NCBI GenBank assembly: GCA_029210325.1
Contig: JARGPU010000001.1
Coordinates: 444,126 to 508,125, forward strand
Direction of reading: 5' to 3'
DNA length: 64,000 bases
DNA from: Alcanivoracaceae bacterium
GTDB taxonomy: Bacteria; Pseudomonadota; Gammaproteobacteria; Pseudomonadales; Alcanivoracaceae
Of this stretch, positions 1-7,635 are shown in pieces. The translations under genes and the position numbers were made by a program. The number at the start of each line of letters is the position of its first letter. Position 1 is the first letter of the stretch. The notes beneath the pieces were generated by a model. That model had not been told where the DNA came from, searched no databases, and saw nothing but the letters and a program-made list of their open reading frames with translations.

Positions 1-1
1 T

Positions 2-829
2 ATTGGTCGAGATTATACCGGCGTCGGTGGCTATGGAGTTGAGGCTAACCTGACCAATCAGGAGAATGGCGGGGCCTGCAACCCGTCGGCCACCACCGGT
101 GCTTCAGTGTTGAATTGCCATTCCGGCATCAATTCTGTATCGGGATTTCTTTCTCTGGAGCTGTCCGCAGCAATACGGGCGCGCGCTAATATTCTCGGTT
201 TTACTGCAGACCTGAACACCTGCTTCGGTCGCATGACCCCGTCACAGTTTGGCTGCAACTCTGGCACCACACCCTTCTTTGTTGATGCAGGCGGCACGCG
301 ACTTAGTACTCTGCATATAGCCGCGGCAAAATTGAATATTGATAATATTAATCTGAACTGTGCATGGTGGAACTTCGCAGTTTGTCTCCCGGCCCAGGGT
401 CTGGCCAATGTAATTGTCGATGAGGGTTATGGCCAGTTGCGGATTGATACCAGACTGGTCCACTACCTGCTTACCCCGAATACCGAGAATTTCTTTCTGT
501 CTTTACAGCGTGAACCGGTATCCTGGCCGAATTACAGCAAAGCTCCACCGCCGTCCAATGTTGCCTTTGATTCCTGCAATCCAGCCTATGGGCAGCTCTC
601 GTCGCGATGTTCCAGTGCCTATGCACCGACAGCTAATACCGGTTGGTGGCTGAATGCTCCGGGCGTCAAGATACTGAATATTAACCCGCCCCAACGTCTC
701 GATGTTGGCAATGTTGATGTCGGTACCGCTATCAGTCTGCTCGGCCCGGAAGGCCGACTGATTATTGATAACCCGAAGGTTGATCTGCGGCGGATAGATA
801 ACTGCCACGGCACAGCGATATTTTGCTGA
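2..829 (+). CDS. Secreted/surface protein of unknown function, 3' part
   Basis: The reading frame is open from the left edge of the window to the TGA at 827-829, so the start lies outside; an internal GTG at 107 is probably not the true start. I do not recognise the family. About 275 residues are visible. They are rich in Gly, Asn and Thr, with beta-strand-like alternation and roughly ten cysteines spread over the segment, the last being the final residue. That pattern is typical of an exported protein with disulfides. The next gene begins 9 bases downstream on the same strand and is also exported, so the two are probably cotranscribed. Function is unknown. Confidence 0.7.
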   Translation: MGRDYTGVGGYGVEANLTNQENGGACNPSATTGASVLNCHSGINSVSGFLSLELSAAIRARANILGFTADLNTCFGRMTPSQFGCNSGTTPFFVDAGGTRLSTLHIAAAKLNIDNINLNCAWWNFAVCLPAQGLANVIVDEGYGQLRIDTRLVHYLLTPNTENFFLSLQREPVSWPNYSKAPPPSNVAFDSCNPAYGQLSSRCSSAYAPTANTGWWLNAPGVKILNINPPQRLDVGNVDVGTAISLLGPEGRLIIDNPKVDLRRIDNCHGTAIFC

Positions 830-838
830 GGGTGATAT

Positions 839-3013
839 ATGCAGCCAACTAGCATGACAGCCGGCTTTTTACTTTCAGTACTGCTATGTATGCCATTTAG
901 CGCTCTGGCAATGCAGCCACTGGATGACGTGGATCTCTCTGATATTGATGCGCGAGATGGAATCAGTGTTGCGTTTGGCAGTAATGCCGGCATTCAGGCT
1001 GACCAGATCAGCTGGGTCACCGATGCGGGAGCTGCCATGCCAGGGCAGTGCTCGGGCGGCGATACCAATCGTCATGCCTGCACTCTATTAAGCGACCTGT
1101 CATTAAATGGGGTCGGCGGCCCCATGCAAATAAATGCGGATATAGATGTGGGCGGCGACGGCTCAGGCAACGCTCACCTCGCACTGGCAGTCGATTGGCA
1201 ACCGCAGCGTGCGGTGCTTGGCGGGCTGACATTCCATACTGACGCAGTCAATGCATCAAGCCAATCACTTGGCCAGTTTGCTCTGCAATCTCAGGGATCA
1301 ATGCAATGGGGTAATCGTGGCGGATTATTTCATGCCGGCGGAGACTTCGGCCGTTTTAAACTGCAGTCCAGCGGGGATCTAATCTATCGGCAGGGCATTG
1401 CTGGTGCTGCAGAGTTAAGCTTCGCAAACATAGTGTTTGACGCCGCATTTACCAACGGAGCTGCAGCAGGCCATGCGCCAGCAGCGGGACGGATTGCATT
1501 AAATAATAATGGCCTTGAATTCAGTGCGCCCCATGCGGATGTTGAGCTGACATTCGATCTGGCGTTTAAACAGGCGCCAACGGATTTCGATGTAGCCGGC
1601 CGGGATCATTTAATCCGGTTCGGTTGGCAAGGTGGCCTGATTAATGCGCTGCAACGGCTGGGAAGTGGTGGATTTGGCTATGCAACGTATATGGATGGCC
1701 CGAATACCTTTCAGGACTTTGATGGCAGCCAGGCTGGCGTGCGCTCCGAGGGCATCCACCTTCTCAGTCAGTGGGACTTTGATACTGATTTTGCCTTGAT
1801 ACTTGGCGAGGCAGCAGGCAACAGAACATTCATTCGCTTTTCTGATTGGCGGCGATTCGGCAATGCGCCCGGTCCAATGTTCTCCTTTCCGGTAATCTTT
1901 GATGTATTTCAAGGTGGGGCTGGGCCGGCGGGACTTTGCGCTGGCAGCTTCACCAGCGGCGTCCCGGATCAGGTTTCCTGCGTTGCTTCCGGGGGCGAGT
2001 GGCTCGCTAGTGATCCGCCATCCTCCGGTGACGCGGCATTTGGCATTCTACTGCGAGACGCCCACCTGCACGCTTACAGCTCTCGCGTCGAAGTTATAGA
2101 TCCTCTCGCCGGCGGCACGGTTACGCCGATTAACTGGGGCCTTGTTTTCACCTATGGCAAGCTTGATGCGGATATCTTTATACGCCCGCAGGGCCGAGAA
2201 AATGGTGTGGCAGTGGCTACCAACGATACCGGTATACGTGCAGATATTACCTTGCTGGCCCAGTCTCCGGATGCCTGGCGCCGGGCAAACAGTAACAACC
2301 CTGCAGTGCGTGCAACGGCTGGTGATGGCTGGCGTACTAATACCCACTTCCTGCTGGCGGACACCGCCGCACCGCTGGGCAGCGGTAGTACCGGCGTGGG
2401 CTTTATCAATGGCGATATTATGTATCGTGCCCGTGACCTGTTTTTGCGGGTAACGGACGGAGACAGCGCCTACCCTGATCTGCCGGGTGGGTTATGGCTG
2501 CAGAGCGATTCACTGGCTCAGTATCGGTTCCGGGGGATTTTCGGGGGTGGTGACCTTGCTGATCTGAGCTACGCTGGGATTACCAAAGTTTCCCTGATGG
2601 ACGTGAATCTGCAAACAAACCGGTTTATCTTTGTTGTTAACCCTTTGCCGGTTGACGGCACCACCGGTGCGGCACCAATCGGTTTCAATGGCCTGCTGGA
2701 TTTTGATGGTGGCAGCTACATTACTGTTGGCGAGGTCTCCAGTCCTCAGTCACAGTTCTTCGTGCGCGATGTTAGTGGCCGCATCGGTTGGCGCGATGGC
2801 AGTATATCCATCGTGTCAGGGCAGAATACCGCGGATGGCTTGCCACAGCTTGCCATACGCAACGATCTCGACATCGGCCAGTCTGCGCACTTCGGTGGCC
2901 CCGCCGGCCAGCCTTTGATTGGCACAGTCGGCTTTGGTACTGAGAACTTTGGTCGTATCGCTATTCCTGCTGGCACCTGGAGTAGCGAAGTGATCATGAA
3001 AATTCCTAACTGA
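839..3013 (+). CDS. Large exported protein with FilA/DUF6160-like N-terminus
   Basis: This is a 724-residue protein with a clear Sec signal peptide (hydrophobic core at residues 8-21, Ala-Leu-Ala cleavage site near 24). The mature N-terminus reads MQPLDDVDLSDIDARDGIS. This resembles the 'M-x-x-L-x-D-x-x-L-S-x-V-x-G-Q-D-G' motif I recall at the start of FilA-like/DUF6160 surface proteins of Acinetobacter and marine gammaproteobacteria. The remainder is Gly/Asp-rich, strand-like, has no other recognisable domain and ends without a membrane anchor. ATG at 839 follows a weak GAGGGTGAT ribosome site. The partner gene at 2-829 lies 9 bases upstream. A surface filament or outer-membrane role is an inference from the N-terminal motif only. 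Confidence 0.7.
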   Translation: MQPTSMTAGFLLSVLLCMPFSALAMQPLDDVDLSDIDARDGISVAFGSNAGIQADQISWVTDAGAAMPGQCSGGDTNRHACTLLSDLSLNGVGGPMQINADIDVGGDGSGNAHLALAVDWQPQRAVLGGLTFHTDAVNASSQSLGQFALQSQGSMQWGNRGGLFHAGGDFGRFKLQSSGDLIYRQGIAGAAELSFANIVFDAAFTNGAAAGHAPAAGRIALNNNGLEFSAPHADVELTFDLAFKQAPTDFDVAGRDHLIRFGWQGGLINALQRLGSGGFGYATYMDGPNTFQDFDGSQAGVRSEGIHLLSQWDFDTDFALILGEAAGNRTFIRFSDWRRFGNAPGPMFSFPVIFDVFQGGAGPAGLCAGSFTSGVPDQVSCVASGGEWLASDPPSSGDAAFGILLRDAHLHAYSSRVEVIDPLAGGTVTPINWGLVFTYGKLDADIFIRPQGRENGVAVATNDTGIRADITLLAQSPDAWRRANSNNPAVRATAGDGWRTNTHFLLADTAAPLGSGSTGVGFINGDIMYRARDLFLRVTDGDSAYPDLPGGLWLQSDSLAQYRFRGIFGGGDLADLSYAGITKVSLMDVNLQTNRFIFVVNPLPVDGTTGAAPIGFNGLLDFDGGSYITVGEVSSPQSQFFVRDVSGRIGWRDGSISIVSGQNTADGLPQLAIRNDLDIGQSAHFGGPAGQPLIGTVGFGTENFGRIAIPAGTWSSEVIMKIPN

Positions 3014-3064
3014 TGCCTTAGCTCCGACTTCCGATCCGGCCCCTGTTGGCTCAGAATCGGCGAT

Positions 3065-3484
3065 ATGGCGACTCTTGTTTTTGTTTACGGTACCTTGATG
3101 CGAGGTGAGCGCAACCATCACTGGATGCGTGGCGCACGATTCGTTGGCGGTGCTGTCACGGCAGCGAGATTCTCACTGTGGTCGTTAGGTGCTTATCCGG
3201 TGATTTGTCCGAAGGGACGGACACGGGTTCGCGGTGAAGTATTTCGCCTCAGCTATGCGCATTTGCGCCGTCTGGATATTCTTGAGGAGTACCCCCGCTT
3301 CTACCATCGCTGTCGCGAGCCAACCCGTTTCGGTCCCGCGTGGATTTATTACCAGAGCAACCCGCCACTACAGTCCCGGCTTTTGCCCGGTGGCAATTGG
3401 CGCCGTCGAACCATGCGGCCTCTATCACGAAGTGGTTTTGCTGGTGTCGAAGCGGTACAGGGGCGCCTGCGCGATCTATGCTAA
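3065..3484 (+). CDS. Gamma-glutamylcyclotransferase (AIG2/YtfP-like) family protein
   Basis: A 139-residue protein with the family's N-terminal substrate loop VFVYGTLMRGERNHHW (residues 5-20), a central V-x-G-E-V-F segment (about 56-61) and LDILEEYPRFYHR (about 71-83), which carries the probable catalytic glutamate. A G-G-N-W segment matches the usual end of the family's fold. Members cleave or sense gamma-glutamyl compounds, but the exact substrate of YtfP-like proteins is generally unknown. The roughly 28 residues after GGNW are Arg-rich and not part of the standard domain. The stop codon abuts the stop of the convergent dNTPase gene with no base between. Confidence 0.8.
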   Translation: MATLVFVYGTLMRGERNHHWMRGARFVGGAVTAARFSLWSLGAYPVICPKGRTRVRGEVFRLSYAHLRRLDILEEYPRFYHRCREPTRFGPAWIYYQSNPPLQSRLLPGGNWRRRTMRPLSRSGFAGVEAVQGRLRDLC

Positions 3485-4840
3485 TCAGTAGCGGGTTTCG
3501 GCCATGCCGGCAAACTGCTTTGCCAGGTAGGTGGCATAGTTGTCGGTCATCCCGGAGAGAAAATCCACTGCCCGCATAATGCATTGATAGATGCGTTGCT
3601 GCTCATCAAGCGCATTCAGTTCAGGTGGAAAGCTGTGCCGGCCGATCAGATCAATGATGCGTTGATGTCGATAGTTCGATTCGTCATGGCGAGCATGGGA
3701 CACAGCGGCTTCAATCAGGCCGTTGAGCAATGTGCCGATCACTTCAAAGGCACCAATTTCCAGCTCTATTTTGCGCGGGTGTTCAAAGACCTTTGTTTTG
3801 GCTAGTTGTTTGGCGTTCTCAACCACATCACGCACTGCTGGCTCGCAGTGGGAAATCAGGTCGCCTTGCAGAGTTCCGGCGAGAAGTTTGTCGTGATTGG
3901 CCATAAAGGCCTCGATGCCTGCCTCAATAAAACGCTCGATAATTTTGCCGCGCAGCAGAGCAGCCTTGCGGCCGACACGCATATCGGATTGCAGCAGTGA
4001 GCGCACTTCATCGCTATCCGGGAATGCGGGTGCAAGCAGTGCATGCACCTCATCCCAGTGCAACAGGTCCATTTCCAGCCCGTCTTCCAGATCGATAATG
4101 GCGTAGCAAAAATCGTCAGCGGCCTCCACCAGATAGGCCAGCGGGTGGCGCACATAGTGCATCGGCCCCAGCTTTATCAGTCCGGTGGCTTGACAGGTTT
4201 CCTCAAAGGCGGCGCTGTCAGCAACAAATGCGCTGTATTTTCCCGGGCGCGGACAGTCGTTATCGTCACAGGTGGAAGACAGCCACGGGTACTTCAGAAA
4301 AGTGGCAAGCGTCGCATAGGTCAGACGCATACCATCGTCATACTGGTGATATTCCGATTTGGTCAGAATGCGGAAACCCTCCGCGTTGCCCTCGAACAGG
4401 GAGAGATCATTACGCTGGGACGGGGCAACCAAGTCCAGCCATTGGCTACCTTGATGTCGGAACCAGGCACGGATTGCTCGCTCGCCAGTGTGACCAAATG
4501 GTGGATTGCCAATGTCGTGCGCCAGACAGGCTGACTGGACAATATCGCCGAGATCCGCGGCATCAACTTGTGGCGGCAGAAGGCCCTGTTTGGCCAACCG
4601 CTGACCTACCTGAATGCCAAGCGTTCTGCCGACGCAGGACACCTCCAGAGAATGGGTTAGACGGTTGTGGACATGATCATTGGTGGCCAGCGGATGGACC
4701 TGAGTTTTTCTTGCCAATCTTCGGAATGCACCAGAGAAAATGATCTTGTCGTGGTCGCGCAGAAAGGCAGTGCGGCCTGACTCATCCTTAGGGCTTCGCT
4801 GGCCTAGTCGACCTTTGTTAAGAAGTGTTGCCCAATCCAT
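3485..4840 (-). CDS. dgt: dGTPase-like dNTP triphosphohydrolase (HD domain)
   Basis: 451 residues. HD-superfamily phosphohydrolase that hydrolyses dGTP or other dNTPs to the nucleoside and triphosphate. N-terminal R-T-A-F-x-R-D-x-D-K-I-I-F-S-x-A-F-R-R-L is followed by H-x-x-R-L-T-H-S-L-E-V and the metal-binding HDIGNPPFGHTGE; together these supply the His and Asp metal ligands. I start at the ATG at 4840, five bases after GGAG, rather than at the longer in-frame start at 4891, which would run into the crcB coding region. It lies 13 bases downstream of the two crcB genes and is probably cotranscribed with them. Substrate preference cannot be told from sequence. Confidence 0.9.
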   Translation of the reverse strand: MDWATLLNKGRLGQRSPKDESGRTAFLRDHDKIIFSGAFRRLARKTQVHPLATNDHVHNRLTHSLEVSCVGRTLGIQVGQRLAKQGLLPPQVDAADLGDIVQSACLAHDIGNPPFGHTGERAIRAWFRHQGSQWLDLVAPSQRNDLSLFEGNAEGFRILTKSEYHQYDDGMRLTYATLATFLKYPWLSSTCDDNDCPRPGKYSAFVADSAAFEETCQATGLIKLGPMHYVRHPLAYLVEAADDFCYAIIDLEDGLEMDLLHWDEVHALLAPAFPDSDEVRSLLQSDMRVGRKAALLRGKIIERFIEAGIEAFMANHDKLLAGTLQGDLISHCEPAVRDVVENAKQLAKTKVFEHPRKIELEIGAFEVIGTLLNGLIEAAVSHARHDESNYRHQRIIDLIGRHSFPPELNALDEQQRIYQCIMRAVDFLSGMTDNYATYLAKQFAGMAETRY

Positions 4841-4853
4841 TTTTTCTCCGTGC

Positions 4854-5255
4854 TCAGGAAGCTGCAAGTCGTTTGCCAGAAAGATAGCCAAGCGTCACTG
4901 CGCCGAGCCACAGAGTCACCGACAGGATTAGCCAGCCGACTCCGTATAGCCATTGCTGTTGCTGAAATAACATCACCATTTCCAGGCTGAATACAGAGAA
5001 AGTGGTGAAGCCTCCACAGACACCAGCGGTGACAAAAAGGTGCATGCCGCCACGGGTCCAGAAATGGGTCGCGGGCAGGGCGGTATAAAAGCCGATCAGC
5101 AGGGAGCCGACAACATTGGCAATTAGAGTGGGCCAGGGCAGATCAGTACCGGCCAGAGCAAGACTGAGCAAGTAGCGACTGCCGCCGCCGATCGCACCGC
5201 CGACTGCGACCAGCAAGTACAGGCGCCACATTGGAGCGCTGGACGGGTTACTCAT
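4854..5255 (-). CDS. crcB: CrcB-type fluoride channel, second copy
   Basis: 133-residue, four-helix membrane protein of the CrcB/Fluc family, which expels fluoride through dual-topology dimers. Diagnostic features are G-G-x-I-G-G-G-x-R-Y near the N-terminus, the N-V-V-G-S-L-L-I-G-F helix and the T-A-G-V-C-G-G-F-T-T-F-S-V-F-S signature. ATG at 5255 overlaps the stop of the upstream crcB by four bases (ATGA), so translation is probably coupled. A longer in-frame start at 5360 lies inside the other crcB and was rejected. Two adjacent copies suggest a heterodimer with fixed, opposite topologies, as known for paired Fluc genes in some bacteria. Confidence 0.88.
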   Translation of the reverse strand: MSNPSSAPMWRLYLLVAVGGAIGGGSRYLLSLALAGTDLPWPTLIANVVGSLLIGFYTALPATHFWTRGGMHLFVTAGVCGGFTTFSVFSLEMVMLFQQQQWLYGVGWLILSVTLWLGAVTLGYLSGKRLAAS

Positions 5256-5629
5256 AACAGCGTGGTCGCCAAAGTCAGGCCAAGCGCTGCACCAATCAGA
5301 CACAGGGTTAGCGAAGCGAGCACATTGATGGCCGCACGTTGCCACTGATTGGCCTGCCAAAGGGCGAGGGTTTGTAAGCTGAATGAGGATACGGTGGTAT
5401 AGCTGCCGAGCATGCCAACCACTAGCAGTGCCCAGCCCGAAGTATGCTGCGGGCTTAACCAGTCCACCATTCCGCCGGCCAGCAGACCGATAGCAAGCGC
5501 TCCGCTAGCGTTGACCACCAATGTGCCCCAGGGAAAGCCGGACGGCAGCAGGCGCTGTACCTGATTGACCAGCCACAGTCGCGTCATGGCGCCTAACGCG
5601 CTACCGGTCATTACCCAGAGCAAGGTCAT
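5252..5629 (-). CDS. crcB: CrcB-type fluoride channel, first copy
   Basis: 125 residues with four predicted membrane helices. It carries the CrcB landmarks: G-S-A-L-G-A-M-T-R at the N-terminus, G-T-L-V-V-N-A-S-G-A-L in helix 2 (the Asn is pore-facing in Fluc channels) and G-M-L-G-S-Y-T-T-V-S-S-F-S in helix 3. I start at ATG 5629; the frame remains open to 5992, but that extension lies opposite the glutathione peroxidase gene and has no CrcB similarity. It overlaps the next crcB by four bases. A short in-frame coding-like stretch ends at this start with the same ATGA arrangement (see 5626-5757). No fluoride riboswitch was recognised upstream. Confidence 0.88.
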   Translation of the reverse strand: MTLLWVMTGSALGAMTRLWLVNQVQRLLPSGFPWGTLVVNASGALAIGLLAGGMVDWLSPQHTSGWALLVVGMLGSYTTVSSFSLQTLALWQANQWQRAAINVLASLTLCLIGAALGLTLATTLL

Positions 5630-5757
5630 TGCAGACAGCAACCCATGGCAATCTGATTCCGTAACTTGATATTCATCAGAGCCGAACCATACTGCACAAC
5701 CCAGTCTCGCTCCAGCCACTGATTGAGTTCCTCCTCGGTGCGGGTGATGATGCACTG
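5626..5757 (-). other. Possible small coding stretch or gene remnant before crcB
   Basis: Between a TAG at 5760-5758 and the TGA at 5628-5626 lies a 43-codon open frame whose translation looks protein-like (charged N-terminal half with TEEELNQWLERDWVVQYG, hydrophobic tail ending MGCCLQ). Its TGA overlaps the ATG of the first crcB as ATGA, the same layout as between the two crcB genes. No ATG, GTG or TTG lies at its left end; the first candidate starts are internal (GTG near 5697 or ATG near 5676). I do not recognise the family. It may be the tail of a decayed gene, a very short peptide gene or chance. Confidence 0.3.
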
Positions 5758-5785
5758 CTAACGGCCCAGGTAACAGGAGATACCC

Positions 5786-6265
5786 ATGACTACCGTATTC
5801 GATTTCACCGCCCAGGATATTGCCGGTAAAGATGTTGACCTTTCCCAGTACAACGGCAAGGTACTGTTGATTGTTAACACCGCCAGTAAGTGCGGCTTCA
5901 CCCCACAGTACAAGGGACTGCAGGCGGTTTTCGAGAAGTATCGGGAGCGTGGTTTTGAAGTGCTGGGTTTTCCCTGCAATCAGTTCGGGCATCAGGAGCC
6001 GGGCGATGAGGCGCAGATCAGTGAGTTCTGTGAACTCAATTTTGGTGTCGACTTCCCGCTATTTGGCAAGATCGATGTTAACGGCGACGATGCTCATCCG
6101 CTCTACCGCCACCTGAAGGAAGAGGCGCCAGGGTTGCTTGGCAGCAAAGCGGTGAAGTGGAACTTTACCAAGTTTCTGGTCAACCGCGATGGTCAGGTGG
6201 TGAAGCGCTATGCACCGACGGACAAGCCCGAAGCCTTGGCTAAGGACATTGAAAAGTTGCTTTGA
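5786..6265 (+). CDS. gpx: Glutathione peroxidase family thiol peroxidase
   Basis: 159 residues, the usual length of bacterial cysteine-type glutathione peroxidases (BtuE-like). The catalytic tetrad is visible: Cys36 in NTASKCGFTPQY, Gln70 in GFPCNQFGHQEPG, and Trp125-Asn126 in VKWNFTKFLV. Position 36 is Cys, not selenocysteine. Enzymes of this type reduce hydrogen and lipid peroxides, often with thioredoxin rather than glutathione as donor. AGGAG lies six bases before the ATG. The gene is transcribed divergently from the crcB unit. It is probably cytoplasmic, as no signal peptide is present. Confidence 0.93.
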   Translation: MTTVFDFTAQDIAGKDVDLSQYNGKVLLIVNTASKCGFTPQYKGLQAVFEKYRERGFEVLGFPCNQFGHQEPGDEAQISEFCELNFGVDFPLFGKIDVNGDDAHPLYRHLKEEAPGLLGSKAVKWNFTKFLVNRDGQVVKRYAPTDKPEALAKDIEKLL

Positions 6266-6268
6266 TTG

Positions 6269-6296
6269 AAAAAAGCAGGCATCCGAGGATGCCTGC
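6269..6296 (-). terminator. Intrinsic terminator of the YeeE/ArsR unit
   Basis: A perfect 9-bp stem (6275-6283 with 6288-6296, loop CGAG) is followed, reading leftwards, by six T residues. It therefore ends leftward transcription coming from the sulfur unit at 7531-6340, while sitting just after the gpx stop codon. Confidence 0.75.
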
Positions 6297-6339
6297 CAAA
6301 CGGACGCCTGCCAAAATAGAACCTTAGCAATTAGTGTAG

Positions 6340-6768
6340 TCAGGCTTTCTGTCTGGCGCGCTCGATAATCTCGAACAGACCCATTCCTGCCACCATGGCA
6401 GCGACGAAGATAGTGGCCTTCAGGCTACCGCTGCCAAAGGCGACCAGCGCCGGGCCGGGGCAGAAACCGGCCATGCCCCAGCCCGCACCGAAAACCAGGG
6501 AGCCAATCACCAGGCGGTGGTCGATATCGCTGTTGGTGGGAATACGCATGGGCTCGCCAATCAGCGAGGTGGTGCGGCCGCCAGCGATTTTGAAAGTCAC
6601 CAGACCGATCACCACAGCGCCGCCCATAACGAGAGCCAGCGATGGGTCCCAGTTGCCGAACAGGTCAAGAAAACCAATTACTTTGGCCGGGTTAGTCATG
6701 CCGCCAAGAATCAACCCAAGGCCGAAAATCAGGCCGACCAGCAATGCACTGACAAGATGCTTTTGCAT
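6340..6768 (-). CDS. YeeE/YedE family half-transporter (second half)
   Basis: 142-residue membrane protein with about four hydrophobic helices. The segment GAGWGMAGFCPGPALVAFG carries the conserved Cys motif (C-P-G-P) of the DUF6691/YeeE-YedE half. Family members (TsuA-like) move thiosulfate or other reduced sulfur compounds across the inner membrane through conserved cysteines. It lies two bases after the other half (6771-7217), so the pair presumably makes one pore. The upstream ArsR gene suggests sulfide or persulfide control. The substrate is inferred from the family. Confidence 0.82.
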   Translation of the reverse strand: MQKHLVSALLVGLIFGLGLILGGMTNPAKVIGFLDLFGNWDPSLALVMGGAVVIGLVTFKIAGGRTTSLIGEPMRIPTNSDIDHRLVIGSLVFGAGWGMAGFCPGPALVAFGSGSLKATIFVAAMVAGMGLFEIIERARQKA

Positions 6769-6770
6769 AT

Positions 6771-7217
6771 TCAGAATCCTCCAGTGACGTGAACAATGAC
6801 GTAGACGGTAACAAAGCCTGCGGCCATAAATGACAGTGTGGCGATTAATGAACGCATGGAAAGGCGGGACAGGCCACAGACACCATGGCCACTGGTGCAG
6901 CCGGAACCATAGCGAGTGCCGATCCCGACCAGCAGGCCGGCGACCACCAGCATCGGATAGCTGGCATCAATCTGCGCATGTGGCAGGGCGGTGACCAGCA
7001 ACCAGGCACTTGGAGCGATCAACATGCCGGCAAGAAAGGCCACGCGCCAGGCGATATCACCGCTCTTCGGTACCAGCAGGCCACCGAGTATGCCGCTGAT
7101 GCCAGCAATGCGCCCGTTTACCAGCAAGAACATGGCGGCCGCCAGACCGATCAGCGCCCCGCCGGCCAACGATGCCCAAGGGGTAAAGGCATTCCAGTCG
7201 ATAGTCATTTTGGTCAA
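6771..7217 (-). CDS. YeeE/YedE family half-transporter (first half)
   Basis: 148-residue integral membrane protein. The segment [17 protein letters not shown] (about residues 105-121) is the hallmark double-Cys motif of YeeE/YedE sulfur transporters. Four hydrophobic stretches are visible. Its ATG overlaps the stop of the ArsR gene by four bases (7214-7217), and the second half follows two bases later, giving a three-gene unit regulator, half A, half B. The likely cargo is a small reduced sulfur species such as thiosulfate. No rhodanese or sulfide:quinone reductase gene adjoins. Confidence 0.82.
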   Translation of the reverse strand: MTKMTIDWNAFTPWASLAGGALIGLAAAMFLLVNGRIAGISGILGGLLVPKSGDIAWRVAFLAGMLIAPSAWLLVTALPHAQIDASYPMLVVAGLLVGIGTRYGSGCTSGHGVCGLSRLSMRSLIATLSFMAAGFVTVYVIVHVTGGF

Positions 7218-7531
7218 TCCTCCACAGGACAGAAAAGCTGTTGTAGTTGGGCCAGCATGCTCATTACCCGTGGATCGGCGATTCGGTAGTAGATCTGTTT
7301 ACCGTCTCGGCGCGTTTCCACCAGTTCTTCGCGGCGCAGTACCGCCAACTGTTGTGACAATGTCGGTTGCGTAATACCCGTGTGCGCTTCCAGTTCACTG
7401 ACGCAGGACTCATCCAGGGTGAGCTGGCAAAGCAGCATCAGTCGGTCAGGGTTGGCCAGCGTGCGCAGAAAGCCGGTAGCGGCATCGGCGGAGCCACGCA
7501 GTGCGTCAATATCCAGAGTGGCTTGGGGCAT
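7214..7531 (-). CDS. ArsR-family regulator, probable persulfide sensor (BigR/SqrR-like)
   Basis: 105-residue winged-helix repressor. The recognition helix region is [20 protein letters not shown], followed by the wing [14 protein letters not shown]. Cysteines lie at 35, 43 and 101. Cys35 (in LMLLC) and Cys101 are 66 residues apart, the same spacing as the persulfide-sensing pairs known in SqrR (41/107) and BigR (42/108). The expected role is repression of the sulfur transport unit until reactive sulfur links the two thiols. An AT-rich inverted repeat lies 35-48 bases upstream. The family is certain; the sensing chemistry is inferred from the Cys spacing. Confidence 0.85.
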   Translation of the reverse strand: MPQATLDIDALRGSADAATGFLRTLANPDRLMLLCQLTLDESCVSELEAHTGITQPTLSQQLAVLRREELVETRRDGKQIYYRIADPRVMSMLAQLQQLFCPVED

Positions 7532-7565
7532 GGTCTGCCTCCGGCATCATTTAAGCGGAAGACAA

Positions 7566-7579
7566 TATATAAAAATATA
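7566..7579. promoter_or_regulatory. Candidate ArsR/BigR-type operator
   Basis: Perfect inverted repeat TATAT-AAAA-ATATA in a short AT-rich patch upstream of the ArsR start at 7531. AT-rich palindromes are typical of BigR/SqrR sites, but low-complexity AT sequence can form such repeats by chance. Confidence 0.35.
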
Positions 7580-7635
7580 AAATGTTATGCAACAGGTGTT
7601 ATGCAGCACAAGGTCACGCCAATAATCGTTGGTGT

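Noticed and set aside
5630-5785. Fluoride riboswitch upstream of the crcB pair
   Set aside because: Read on the minus strand, the segment lacks the GGCGAUGGUGUUCGCC-type start and the terminal CUGAUGACUCCUA element, and instead looks partly protein-coding.
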